This document shows, piece after piece, positions 1-7,387 of a stretch of DNA of 24,516 nt (positions within the stretch are counted from its first letter, which is position 1; each line of letters starts with the position of its first letter). The position numbers and the translations under genes were made by a program. The stretch is from Acidaminococcus sp050873445 (GTDB lineage: Bacteria > Bacillota > Negativicutes > Acidaminococcales > Acidaminococcaceae). The stretch is taken from the NCBI RefSeq assembly GCF_050873445.1, contig NZ_JBNMIU010000034.1, forward strand, positions 1 to 24,516, given 5' to 3'. The notes below the pieces were generated by a model, which was not told the origin of the DNA, ran no database searches, and saw only the letters and a program-made list of their open reading frames with translations.

Positions 1-91
1 TATGAAGTCCCCTTCCTATGTAATACGGTTATTTTACTGTTTCAACAATGGTTATCTTTCGCGAAACTTGTTTAAAATAGTACTTTCTTTG

Positions 92-916
92 TCATTCACC
101 TAACTTAACAGGCGATGCTGTCCCAATACTTTCTCTCGGTAGTAGGAGAAGGTTATTAAGTTCAACATTTTTAGGAATGTCAAAAATATATATTATTCCT
201 TGAGCGGATAAGCCAGGATTAATTCGAGATAAATACCAAGGTGTTTGGTATGACCTGGTTGCTAAGCGATATGCCAGTATAGCTTCATTATCCATTCGAT
301 AAATCTGACCATTTGTTTTGTTAAGGATTACAAAGAAGTTGTTAGAACCAGGTTGCCTTGAAGTTTGACCATTATTTTTTTCATCCATTGTCACATAGAT
401 ATATTTCCCAGCGGCTTGTTTGTTACCTGCACTGTTTTGAGTTTCTACCTTGGTGATTTTATAAGACCAATCGGCAAAAGATACTTCTTTGTTTAAACCA
501 ACAATCTCATTCTTAGCTGGAAAACTAGCGATAAAATTGCCTTCGTAAACTGTAGGTTGGCCATTATGTTTATACGTGCGTTTACCTTGGCCATTTAATA
601 AATCATTTGAATAAGTGCCTTCTTCGCTTTGACCTATTCCTTTCCATACTTTTTTACCTTTACCTTCCATATGGCCATCTTTAAATTGTCCCTCATATGT
701 CCATTCTATGCCTTCACTACTTTTAGTAGTAAAAGATCCTTTACCATTTGGGGTGTTTTGGTCATTTACTTCGCCTGTATAAGTACCGGCTCTATCACCA
801 TATGCTAGATGTAATGTGATTTGTTGATTGTTTACTTTTTTGGGACCGCCACAGCCTGAAATGATTAGTAACGACAGAATTGAAAGTAAAAACATACTAA
901 AATGTTTTGCCTTCAT
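92..916 (-). CDS. MORN-repeat lipoprotein with C-terminal DUF4352-like domain
   Basis: Predicted exported lipoprotein of 274 residues. A hydrophobic signal peptide ends in the lipobox I-S-G-C, with the lipidated cysteine at about residue 22. Residues 40-130 carry three or four MORN-type motifs (Y-x-G-x-x-x, then G-x-G-K), for example TYEGQFKDGHMEGKG. The C-terminal half is beta-rich and resembles the DUF4352 immunoglobulin-like domain seen in many Bacillota lipoproteins. A GTG lies three codons upstream, but the ATG at 916 has AAAGG at a workable distance, so I chose it. The gene is AT-rich, on the strand opposite all other genes here, and has its own promoter. It could be flanking host DNA or a prophage moron such as a surface or superinfection-exclusion lipoprotein. 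The family assignment is reasonable; the role is unknown. Confidence 0.8.
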   Translation of the reverse strand: MKAKHFSMFLLSILSLLIISGCGGPKKVNNQQITLHLAYGDRAGTYTGEVNDQNTPNGKGSFTTKSSEGIEWTYEGQFKDGHMEGKGKKVWKGIGQSEEGTYSNDLLNGQGKRTYKHNGQPTVYEGNFIASFPAKNEIVGLNKEVSFADWSYKITKVETQNSAGNKQAAGKYIYVTMDEKNNGQTSRQPGSNNFFVILNKTNGQIYRMDNEAILAYRLATRSYQTPWYLSRINPGLSAQGIIYIFDIPKNVELNNLLLLPRESIGTASPVKLGE

Positions 917-953
917 GTGAATCACAACCTTTCATCTAGTGTAATTTTTTATT

Positions 954-982
954 ATCATACCATAATTTAAATAGTTAAACAA
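954..982 (-). promoter_or_regulatory. Sigma-A-type promoter of the lipoprotein gene
   Basis: Read on the minus strand, TTGTTT (-35) is followed after exactly 17 bases by TATGAT (-10), with very AT-rich sequence around it. It lies about 40 bases upstream of the lipoprotein start, so that gene is probably transcribed independently of the phage late operon. Confidence 0.6.
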
Positions 983-1044
983 TTCTATCAGTATGAAATT
1001 TAAAGAATCATAATGGATTCACAAATAACGGAGAGGTGCATAAC

Positions 1045-1833
1045 ATGAAATTTCCGGAACGAAAAGAAGGGGAGCAGGGGCTCACCATCATCAAAGACGG
1101 GGTGGAATACAAGCTGCCGGTCCATTGGAGCCTTACGGACAGCGGCAGCTATACCTTCCGGAGCAAGCTCCAGTCCCGAGCCTTTGCCCATGGCAGTGAT
1201 GCGGTGGGGGATGGGAAGATTGACGGCCGGACCCTTCAGGTGGAATTTTCCATGGAGGGAGCTACCGAAGAAGATCATGACGAAGTGCTGAACGAGGCCT
1301 ACACCTTCTTTGGCCAGACGGATTATTCCCTGATGGCGGGAAGACCGGACCGGGTCTACCATGTAGCCTGTTTGTCCAAGATCAAGCACAAGTTTGAGAA
1401 CGGTTTCAAACAGAGGCGGAGCAACATCACAGTATCCCTGCTTTTGGCAGACCCGTTCCGCTACGAAGCCCAGGAATCCCGGGTGGTGTTCGTCTTTCCC
1501 CAGGCCACGGTGCAGGCAGAAATGGTGCTCCACAACCTGGGGAGCGTGGATACGCCTCTCACTTTCCGCTTCATTCCCCTGGACCGGATGACGAACCTTA
1601 CGGTCTGGCACCAGGAAGCCAAAGAGAAGTTCACCCTGACGGATGCCCTGCTGGTGGCTCCCAAGACCTCCATTGTGAATGGCCGGGAAGGGACAGTCTG
1701 GCGGGATAAAGACAACAGCATCAATGCCTTTACGGGTACCTTCCTCCATGCCAAACCGGGAGCCAACCTCTTTCTGTACACAGGAGGAGCGGGCACGGTG
1801 GAAATTACCTATACCAACAGGTGGTTTGTATGA
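1045..1833 (+). CDS. Phage distal tail (Dit-like) protein
   Basis: 262-residue protein with the character of siphophage distal tail proteins, the hub joining tail tube and baseplate. The N-terminal half is a beta-rich domain (KLPVHWSLTDSGSYTFRSK, then a segment with VEFSMEG) followed by an acidic helix and a conserved-looking LLLADPFRYE stretch. This type of sequence is normally found in phage tail family proteins between the tape measure gene and the tail-associated gene. The ATG at 1045 is chosen over the GTG at 1036 because GGAGAGG sits at correct spacing only for the ATG. It is the first phage gene in the window. The tape measure and head genes expected upstream are not visible, because the AT-rich lipoprotein region intervenes or the window begins too late. 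The stop overlaps the next start (ATGA). Confidence 0.7.
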   Translation: MKFPERKEGEQGLTIIKDGVEYKLPVHWSLTDSGSYTFRSKLQSRAFAHGSDAVGDGKIDGRTLQVEFSMEGATEEDHDEVLNEAYTFFGQTDYSLMAGRPDRVYHVACLSKIKHKFENGFKQRRSNITVSLLLADPFRYEAQESRVVFVFPQATVQAEMVLHNLGSVDTPLTFRFIPLDRMTNLTVWHQEAKEKFTLTDALLVAPKTSIVNGREGTVWRDKDNSINAFTGTFLHAKPGANLFLYTGGAGTVEITYTNRWFV

Positions 1834-3074
1834 CGAATTTCATCTTTGGACGGGGCCTGTTCGGCCGGTGGATCTTTGCCGGTCCTACTGGGGCCGGTGA
1901 AGGAAACAGCGACCGGGGCAAGGTCCATGAGTACTATCCCGGCCAGTTCGTGGTCTATGCCTACAAAAAGGACGGGATTCGGACGGCTATTTTTGACGGG
2001 GGCAGCGAGGCCAATGCCCTGAATGAAGTGACCTTTGAAATCACCAGCACCGGCTGTGGCCAGTGCCAGATGACCTTTTACCGGCAGCCGGATAACGCCC
2101 AGCTGGACTATATGCAGCGCATCGACATCCACCTGTACGGAGACCGGAAACCCTGGTACAGCGGGTACATCATCAGCCGGCCTATTGAAGGGACTACGGA
2201 TACCAAGTTCGTGTACAAAGGCTATGGTTTCTACAACCGGCTGGAGAATGTGATGCTCTGGAAGACCTATGAGAATACGGACGTGGGAGATATCGTCCGG
2301 GACATTGCCCGCCAGGTGGAACGGCAGACCTTGCAGGTGGTCTACAACGACAGCAAGATCCAGAGCGTGGGATACCGTCCCACCAAACTGGTCTTTGACG
2401 GGGTGACGGTGAAAGAGGCCCTGAATACCCTGGCGGACTTTGCCGTGGATTACGTGTACGGAGTGGATGAATACCGGTGTCTGTACTTTCGCCGCAGAGA
2501 GACAGCAGTGAACGAACAGGCCCGTCTTACGGTAGGAAAACACATTACTTCCTACACCCCTTCCTGGGATGTGTCCAAACTGGTGAACTGGGCTCGGATC
2601 AAGGGGGGCAGCGTGGACGACCAGGGCGAGCAGTGGCTGTGCGTTGTGGAAGATAAGGAAAGCCAGAACAGCTACGGGGTCCACCAGGCCGTCTGGAACC
2701 TGCCGGAAGCCTACGATGCCGCCGATGCCAAAAGGTGGGGCGAAAACCAGATCAGCCAGTACAAAGCACCGGTGAAATCTGCCAAGATCAGCGGGGTAAG
2801 GCTGGAGTATCCCTATCCGGACGGGACCTTCAACGTCCGACATATGTCTACTGACGGGCTGGCGGAAATCCGAAGGCTGGATGGGAATGCGGATACCTAT
2901 CCTATCAAGAAGATCAAATACACCCTCTCCGGGGAAATGGGCATCAAGACCGAAATGGAGCTGGGCGAGCCCCAATTTTCCGTGGACCGGTATCTGTCAG
3001 AAATCGAACGGCGGTCCAAGGATATCGAGCAGTCCCAGTCTTCGGCCCTGAAACAATGGAAAGGAGGAAGCTGA
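1830..3074 (+). CDS. Phage tail-associated / baseplate protein (Tal N-terminal or gpD-like)
   Basis: 414-residue protein, translationally coupled to the Dit-like gene by an ATGA overlap. Position immediately after Dit, the length, and segments such as IDIHLYGDRKPWYSGYIISR and a mid-protein helix (VGDIVRDIARQVERQTLQVV) fit the baseplate hub protein of siphophages, whose N-terminal part resembles gp27/gpD. The C-terminal 40 residues are helical and charged. No endopeptidase or lytic domain is visible, so this would be a short Tal without a cell-wall-degrading extension. A GTG three codons upstream is possible, but the coupled ATG is a better fit. The family assignment rests mainly on order and general sequence character. 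Confidence 0.65.
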   Translation: MTNFIFGRGLFGRWIFAGPTGAGEGNSDRGKVHEYYPGQFVVYAYKKDGIRTAIFDGGSEANALNEVTFEITSTGCGQCQMTFYRQPDNAQLDYMQRIDIHLYGDRKPWYSGYIISRPIEGTTDTKFVYKGYGFYNRLENVMLWKTYENTDVGDIVRDIARQVERQTLQVVYNDSKIQSVGYRPTKLVFDGVTVKEALNTLADFAVDYVYGVDEYRCLYFRRRETAVNEQARLTVGKHITSYTPSWDVSKLVNWARIKGGSVDDQGEQWLCVVEDKESQNSYGVHQAVWNLPEAYDAADAKRWGENQISQYKAPVKSAKISGVRLEYPYPDGTFNVRHMSTDGLAEIRRLDGNADTYPIKKIKYTLSGEMGIKTEMELGEPQFSVDRYLSEIERRSKDIEQSQSSALKQWKGGS

Positions 3075-3718
3075 TGGCCATCCATGATTATCGATTCAAT
3101 CCCTTTGAAAACACCTTTGACATCAAGAAAATCTTCGACGAAACCCACGTGATCCCCAGCAACAGCCCCTATACCATCCGGCTGGCGGAAGTGCCCCAGA
3201 AGACTTCTCCCACCACCCTGCAGGTGAAGTTCCAGAACGGAACCCTCCTGACGGAAGTGGCGGAAGAACCGGCCCAGGGGCAATACTGGCCGGACTACCT
3301 CACCACAGAGCATGGTATCGAGGGCTGGAATACCGGGACGTTGAAATTTTCTGCAGCCGATGCGGGGAAGACCGTCCTTGTGACCTATAACGGGATGGGG
3401 ACCCTGACGGACGACCGGCTCATCGACCAGGTGGAGATTGCCGTCACGTCCAGCACCCAAGCGGATAAGGATGCCAGGGTAGTCAGCCTGAATTCCTGGG
3501 ATGTGGAAACAGGACCTACATCGGCACCGGGACTCCAGTCCATCCAGTCCGCGTACCATATCCGGAAACACCGGGGTATCCCGGCAGGAACCTACACGCT
3601 CCGGCGCATCCTGCAGGAACTGGTGAACCGATCTCATACGGAAGAATACTGGAAAGAAAATTCCCAGTGCAACTGCAATTGTAACTGTGACTGCAGCGAT
3701 GATTCGGGAGGAGGCTAA
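3074..3718 (+). CDS. Tail-cluster protein with cysteine-rich C-terminal tail
   Basis: 214-residue protein of unknown function inside the tail tip operon. Its ATG at 3074 overlaps the preceding stop (TGATGG) and follows a strong AAGGAGGAAGC ribosome site. The body is beta-rich. Near the end lies an amphipathic segment (AGTYTLRRILQELVNRSH), then a tail beginning at residue 199 with five cysteines alternating with Asn or Asp, ending S-D-D-S-G-G-G. The same tail ends the two cysteine-rich proteins at 6640 and 7002, which ties this structural-type protein to the radical SAM cassette. The final Gly codons (GGA GGA GGC) double as the Shine-Dalgarno site for the next gene. It could be a baseplate or tail-tip component; I do not recognise a named family. 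Confidence 0.8.
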   Translation: MAIHDYRFNPFENTFDIKKIFDETHVIPSNSPYTIRLAEVPQKTSPTTLQVKFQNGTLLTEVAEEPAQGQYWPDYLTTEHGIEGWNTGTLKFSAADAGKTVLVTYNGMGTLTDDRLIDQVEIAVTSSTQADKDARVVSLNSWDVETGPTSAPGLQSIQSAYHIRKHRGIPAGTYTLRRILQELVNRSHTEEYWKENSQCNCNCNCDCSDDSGGG

Positions 3719-3719
3719 G

Positions 3720-4055
3720 ATGCTGGTCATTGACGAAAACAAGAATATCCAGGTATCCCAATACGATACCTTTTCCATCCGGTTCCGGTTTAGCAACTAC
3801 AAGCTGACCAATGCGGACAAAGTGGTCTTTGCCATCAAGAAGACCACGAACTCTTCCGAAGTAGTGTATACGGATACCTTTTACAATCCCAACAACAACT
3901 TCGTGGATGTGGTGGTGCCCAAGGGAGCTCTGGATTCCCTGGAGCCTGGAGCATACATCTACGACCTGGCGATCATGAACAGCGAGACGGAACGGATCCT
4001 CACCTGTTTCTTTACCAAATCTTTCATCATCAAGGGGGTGGCCCATAATGTCTGA
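3720..4055 (+). CDS. Small baseplate-like protein (BppU N-terminal-like)
   Basis: 111-residue beta-rich protein. The ATG at 3720 is used because GGGAGGAGGC precedes it directly. Sequence character (an N-terminal strand, then F-S-I-R-F-R-F, D-K-V-V-F-A-I-K-K and a later A-Y-I-Y-D-L) resembles the N-terminal domain of lactococcal-type upper baseplate proteins and similar small domains that attach fibres to phage tails. It lies directly before the fibre gene and overlaps its start by eight bases, which fits a fibre adaptor. The match is by pattern only, so the function is tentative, though the gene itself is secure. Confidence 0.7.
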   Translation: MLVIDENKNIQVSQYDTFSIRFRFSNYKLTNADKVVFAIKKTTNSSEVVYTDTFYNPNNNFVDVVVPKGALDSLEPGAYIYDLAIMNSETERILTCFFTKSFIIKGVAHNV

Positions 4056-5547
4056 TGCGTCCAATGTGGAAGTGACGCTGACCGTCCAAAATAACACGGA
4101 AGTGGAACTGGGAGACGTGGCGGATAGTTATGCCGCGGATCAGGCTCGGGAATACAAAAACAAAGCCGGAGAATATGCGGAAAATGCCCTGAACAGCCAG
4201 AACATGGCGGAAGCCTGGGCGGAAAGCGACAGCCCTCCCGCCGGGGAAGGAACCCGATCTTCTAAAGTCTGGGCAGATACAGCCCGGCAGTGGGCGGAGA
4301 GTGATACCAATCCGGACGGGATTGCAAATGCCCGGTCCAGCAAGACATGGGCAGCAACCGCACGGGCCTGGGCAGAAAGTACTGGAAACCCGGACGGGAT
4401 TGCCGGAGCCAAGTCCGCCAAGACCTGGGCAGAAGCCTCTTCCAAAAGTGCTGCCGAAGCATCCGCCAGCGCCAAGGCCGCGGACACCAGTGCCAAAGCC
4501 TCTGCCAGCAGTGCAACGGCAGCTAAAGCCTCCCAGGAAGAGGCCGCCACCCAGGCCACCATGGCCAGGCAAAGTGCCGAGAGTGCCGCCGAGAAACTGG
4601 CTCAGATGCAGATCAATCTGAAGGTGAAGGCGAACGTGGACAGCCCGGTCCTCACAGGGACTCCGGCAGCTCCGACTCCTGCAGCAAACGCCCAAAGTAC
4701 CCAAATCGCCAACGTGGCCTATGTGAAGCAGAAAATTGCAGAGTTGGTGAATGGCTCCGATGCCTCCCTGGATACCCTGAAGGAACTGGCGGATGCCCTG
4801 GGGAACGATCCGAACTTTGCCACCACCATCATGACGGCCATAGGGAAAAAGCTGGATGCTGCCGCAACGGCCCAGGCGGCCCTGGCAGATGGGAAAGGGA
4901 ACAACATCGCAGAGACCTACGCCACCAAGGCAGAACTGACCGGGGAAACCGGGACCCTTGCGACGGTGGCCAAAACCGGCAGCTATACGGATCTGCTGAA
5001 CAGACCGGTGATCCCGGATAAGACCAGCCAGCTGACCAACGACAGCCGGTTTGTGGCTACGGATGCGGACGGGAATGTGACCCTGACGGGTACCCTGACC
5101 GCCACCAAAGTCTACAACGCGGTCTATAACGACTATGCCGAATTCTTTCCCCGGGGCGGAGACACCCAGCGGGGAGACATTATCGCTTTGGACGAAACAA
5201 CCAATAAGGAGCAATACGTCAAGGCCACTGCCGGCAGCCTGTGTGTGGTGGGAGTCCATACGGAAGATTTCGCTTCCATCATCGGCGGCCGGACCCTTTC
5301 TCCGGGGGACGACATCCTGAAAGTGAACCTCCCTACGTATATCCCCGTAGCCCTGGCCGGCCGTGTGCCTGTCCGGATGTATGGGAAAGCCAAGAAAGGC
5401 GGATGGGTGATCCCTTCCGAAATGCCGGGAGTGGGCCGGATGGCCCTTTCGGGCGAAAGTCTTACCCAGGCGGTGGGACAGATCGTGAAGGACGATACCG
5501 CAGAAAACGTGCGGCTGGTGAAGATCATCGTAAGGAGTGGAAGATGA
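4048..5547 (+). CDS. Phage tail fibre protein with tandem repeats and chaperone/G2-like C-terminus
   Basis: 499-residue fibre. Residues 57-133 contain three 25-26-residue repeats starting WAES and including S-K-T/V-W-A. They are followed by an Ala/Ser-rich segment typical of fibre coiled coil. Residues 190-275 match the common tail-fibre shaft module (SPVLTGTPAAPTPAANAQST, then A-Y-V-K-Q-K-I-A, then L-D-T-L-K-E-L-A-D-A-L-G-N-D-P-N-F). The C-terminus after N-D-Y-A-E-F-F resembles the intramolecular chaperone/peptidase G2-type domains that end many fibres, with a beta-rich R-V-P-V-R-M-Y-G segment. It probably binds the host surface. The stop overlaps the radical SAM start (ATGA), so the fibre and the modifying enzyme are translationally coupled. 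A variable adhesin tip is not obvious. Confidence 0.85.
   Translation: MSDASNVEVTLTVQNNTEVELGDVADSYAADQAREYKNKAGEYAENALNSQNMAEAWAESDSPPAGEGTRSSKVWADTARQWAESDTNPDGIANARSSKTWAATARAWAESTGNPDGIAGAKSAKTWAEASSKSAAEASASAKAADTSAKASASSATAAKASQEEAATQATMARQSAESAAEKLAQMQINLKVKANVDSPVLTGTPAAPTPAANAQSTQIANVAYVKQKIAELVNGSDASLDTLKELADALGNDPNFATTIMTAIGKKLDAAATAQAALADGKGNNIAETYATKAELTGETGTLATVAKTGSYTDLLNRPVIPDKTSQLTNDSRFVATDADGNVTLTGTLTATKVYNAVYNDYAEFFPRGGDTQRGDIIALDETTNKEQYVKATAGSLCVVGVHTEDFASIIGGRTLSPGDDILKVNLPTYIPVALAGRVPVRMYGKAKKGGWVIPSEMPGVGRMALSGESLTQAVGQIVKDDTAENVRLVKIIVRSGR
4216..4446 (+). repeat. Three 25-26-residue protein repeats in the tail fibre
   Basis: Three consecutive units begin W-A-E-S and contain a central PDGIA-like turn and S-S-K-T-W-A. 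The nucleotide sequence is also similar between units 2 and 3. Likely a repeated shaft or coiled-coil element. Confidence 0.75.
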
Positions 5548-6665
5548 AATATTTAAAACGGAACATTAACACGGTATTCCTCATGCTGGGGAATTCCTGC
5601 AATATGAACTGTGCTTACTGTCTGCAGCATCCTCTGGTGCATAAGCCTCTGACCCGGGAGGTCAACCCAGAAATCTACGACTTCCTGGAAAAGATTTCTC
5701 AAGAAAACTCCCGGCCCCTCCACCTGCAGTTCTACGGCGGGGAGCCTCTGTTGTACTTTGGCACCATCCAGGAAGTGGTGGCTGCTGTTAAGAAACGCAA
5801 ATTGAACATGACCTTTGGGATCATTACCAATGGCCGGGCCCTCACGGATGAAATGGTCCGTTTTTTTAATGCCCGGAATTTTACGGTCTGTGTGTCCTGG
5901 GACGGGCCTCACGTGAGGGAAACCCGGGGATACGATGTGTTTTCCGTGCCGGAAACCCGGGAACGGATCCTGGCCCTGGGACATCTCTGTCTTTCTGCCG
6001 TCCTTTCCGCCAAAGCCTATCCCCGAGAAGTGCTTCAGGCATTCCAGAAGATTTCGGAGGAGTACAGTGCCATCCATGGGTACCAGATTGCCGTGAACCT
6101 GGACGAGATCATGGATACGGGCCTTCCGAAGAAGAATCTGCTGGACATAGACTACAGCCGGGTGAAGCGGGAGATGACGGCCATGGCCCTCCAGTTCCTG
6201 GACGGCTTTGGGAAACGGGTCCCCCCGGATCGGTACACGGAAGAAGCCTACATCCGTCAGCTTTTTGGATCCCTGAAGGATTTCTACCTGACGGGAAAAG
6301 GCAAGTGGGACCGGTACACGGCGGCCTGCGGGAACGGCCTCACGGTACTGAACCTGGATCTCCAGGGCAATCTGTATCCCTGCCACAACACCTCCCGGAA
6401 GGCCGGCACCATCCATGACGGGTACTTCAGTTACTTGCAGCGGATCCTTGCTGGGGACCACACCCATGAGTATCGAAAAGAGTGCCTGTCCTGTACAGCT
6501 CTCGCCTTCTGTCAGGGCGGCTGCAAGCTGGTGGGGGACAAAGCCCGGAAGGAATCCTACTGCCGGCTCAAGCGGGCCGTTTTCACTCCGGTCCTGATAG
6601 CCATCCAGCAGTACGGGCAGAAGCTATTGGAGAAGAACCATGGCAAAGAACGGAACCATCAATAA
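5544..6665 (+). CDS. Radical SAM/SPASM domain protein (first of two)
   Basis: 373-residue radical SAM enzyme. The canonical C-x3-C-x2-C motif is at C19, C23 and C26 (SCNMNCAYC), followed by the SAM-binding G-G-E-P motif (QFYGGEPLLY). The C-terminal third is a SPASM domain: C-x12-G-x4-C (ending GNLYPC), then C-x2-C-x5-C-x3-C (CLSCTALAFCQGGC) and a final cysteine, enough for two auxiliary 4Fe-4S clusters. SPASM enzymes commonly modify peptides, including thioether crosslinking of cysteines, epimerisation and other peptide chemistry. Its location between a tail fibre gene and two cysteine-rich protein genes suggests those products as substrates. The ATG at 5544 is used because it is coupled to the fibre stop and preceded by AAGGAG. 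Anaerobic-SMase-like activity cannot be excluded by sequence. Confidence 0.92.
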   Translation: MKYLKRNINTVFLMLGNSCNMNCAYCLQHPLVHKPLTREVNPEIYDFLEKISQENSRPLHLQFYGGEPLLYFGTIQEVVAAVKKRKLNMTFGIITNGRALTDEMVRFFNARNFTVCVSWDGPHVRETRGYDVFSVPETRERILALGHLCLSAVLSAKAYPREVLQAFQKISEEYSAIHGYQIAVNLDEIMDTGLPKKNLLDIDYSRVKREMTAMALQFLDGFGKRVPPDRYTEEAYIRQLFGSLKDFYLTGKGKWDRYTAACGNGLTVLNLDLQGNLYPCHNTSRKAGTIHDGYFSYLQRILAGDHTHEYRKECLSCTALAFCQGGCKLVGDKARKESYCRLKRAVFTPVLIAIQQYGQKLLEKNHGKERNHQ

Positions 6666-7002
6666 AACTGCTTTTACAGATACGGCTGCTCTTGGGGATA
6701 CCAGCGAGCTCAAAGTAAAGGCCATTCATGTGACGGAACTGCAGACGGCCCTGGAACAGCTCACTGCCTACGCGGTCAACGTGGACAATTGTGGGAACTG
6801 CGTGTATTGCCAAACTTGCCAGGGCTGCCAGACCTGCCAGGGATGCCAGAGCACAAAATGCCAGTCCAGTTCCTGCCAAACCTGTCAGAGCATCAGCCAG
6901 TGCAGTTCGAGAAACTGCACCTGCCAGACAAGAGGGCAATGTGACTGCAACTGCAGTGGCGGCAACTGTAACTGTTCGGATGATTCGGGAGGAGGGCCAT
7001 AA
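6640..7002 (+). CDS. Cysteine-rich C-Q-x repeat protein, candidate radical SAM substrate (1)
   Basis: 120-residue protein starting inside the end of the radical SAM gene, with GGAG at proper spacing. Residues 1-50 form a soluble helical leader-like region (HVTELQTALEQLTAYAVNV). From residue 51 there are 18 cysteines, at first strictly every third residue (C-Q-T-C-Q-G), then in looser spacings, ending in a CNC-S-D-D-S-G-G-G-P tail shared with the proteins at 3074 and 7002. A helical leader followed by a dense cysteine core beside radical SAM/SPASM genes fits RiPP-like precursors such as sactipeptides or ranthipeptides. The placement inside a tail operon instead suggests a structural protein that is crosslinked. 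Metal or Fe-S binding by the CxxC ladder is the main alternative. No family is recognised. Confidence 0.85.
   Translation: MAKNGTINKTAFTDTAALGDTSELKVKAIHVTELQTALEQLTAYAVNVDNCGNCVYCQTCQGCQTCQGCQSTKCQSSSCQTCQSISQCSSRNCTCQTRGQCDCNCSGGNCNCSDDSGGGP
6790..6849 (+). repeat. C-x-x triplet repeat coding region (gene 6640)
   Basis: Seven cysteine codons spaced exactly nine bases apart. In DNA the 18-base unit encoding C-Q-T-C-Q-G recurs with slight variation (TGCCAGACCTGCCAGGG type). Confidence 0.8.
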
Positions 7003-7373
7003 TGGCAAGCCAGAACGAGATTGTGTGGAAAAAGGACCTGACGGACATCCAATCGGATCTGGAAACCCTTGCCACAAAGACAAAGATTTCCATCGACCTT
7101 TCCTCGATGAACTATGACAAGGTGAAGAAAATCAACGTGGCAGCCCTGGAAACAGCGGTGAACAAACTAGAGGAGGGCTTTTCGGGAAACTGTTGCCAGG
7201 CCAACTGCTGCCAGACTTGTCAGGGGTGCCAGTCTTGCCAGACATGCCAGGGATGCCAAAAATGCCAGACCTGTCAAGGGTGCCAAACCTGCCAGGGATG
7301 CCAGAAATGCCAGTATTACATGACCCAGAACTGCAATTGCGACTGCAACTGCAATTGCTCGGATGACAGCTAA
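7002..7373 (+). CDS. Cysteine-rich C-Q-x repeat protein, candidate radical SAM substrate (2)
   Basis: 123-residue paralogue of the preceding protein, coupled to it by TAATG and preceded by GGGAGGAGGG. The N-terminal 63 residues are helical, and VKKINVAALETAVNKLEEGF aligns with VKAIHVTELQTALEQLTAYA in the first copy. From residue 64 there are 20 cysteines: two CC pairs, a long uninterrupted ladder of C-Q-x units (x is Thr, Gly, Ser or Lys), a short Y-Y-M-T-Q break, and a CNC-D-CNCNC-S-D-D-S tail. The ladder is longer and more regular than in the first copy, consistent with expansion of a tandem DNA repeat. Nearby radical SAM enzymes make post-translational cysteine crosslinking plausible, but the sequence shows only proximity. 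No named family is recognised. Confidence 0.85.
   Translation: MASQNEIVWKKDLTDIQSDLETLATKTKISIDLSSMNYDKVKKINVAALETAVNKLEEGFSGNCCQANCCQTCQGCQSCQTCQGCQKCQTCQGCQTCQGCQKCQYYMTQNCNCDCNCNCSDDS
7191..7314 (+). repeat. C-Q-x triplet repeat coding region (gene 7002)
   Basis: About a dozen nine-base units TGCCAGNNN in tandem, arranged in an imperfect 18-base higher-order repeat encoding C-Q-T-C-Q-G or C-Q-K. Such an array can gain or lose units by slippage without shifting frame. Confidence 0.8.
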
Positions 7374-7387
7374 AGGAGGAATAACTT

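Noticed and set aside
57..66. Palindrome TTTCGCGAAA near the left edge
   Set aside because: A single 10-base palindrome without T run or promoter context; could be chance.
1000..5528. Long open frames on the minus strand opposite the tail genes
   Set aside because: They lie antisense to well-supported genes, lack ribosome sites and recognisable domains, and arise from GC-rich codon bias.
6790..7314. Tandem repeats that might be read as a CRISPR array
   Set aside because: Units are nine bases, contiguous, without spacers, and in frame within coding genes.
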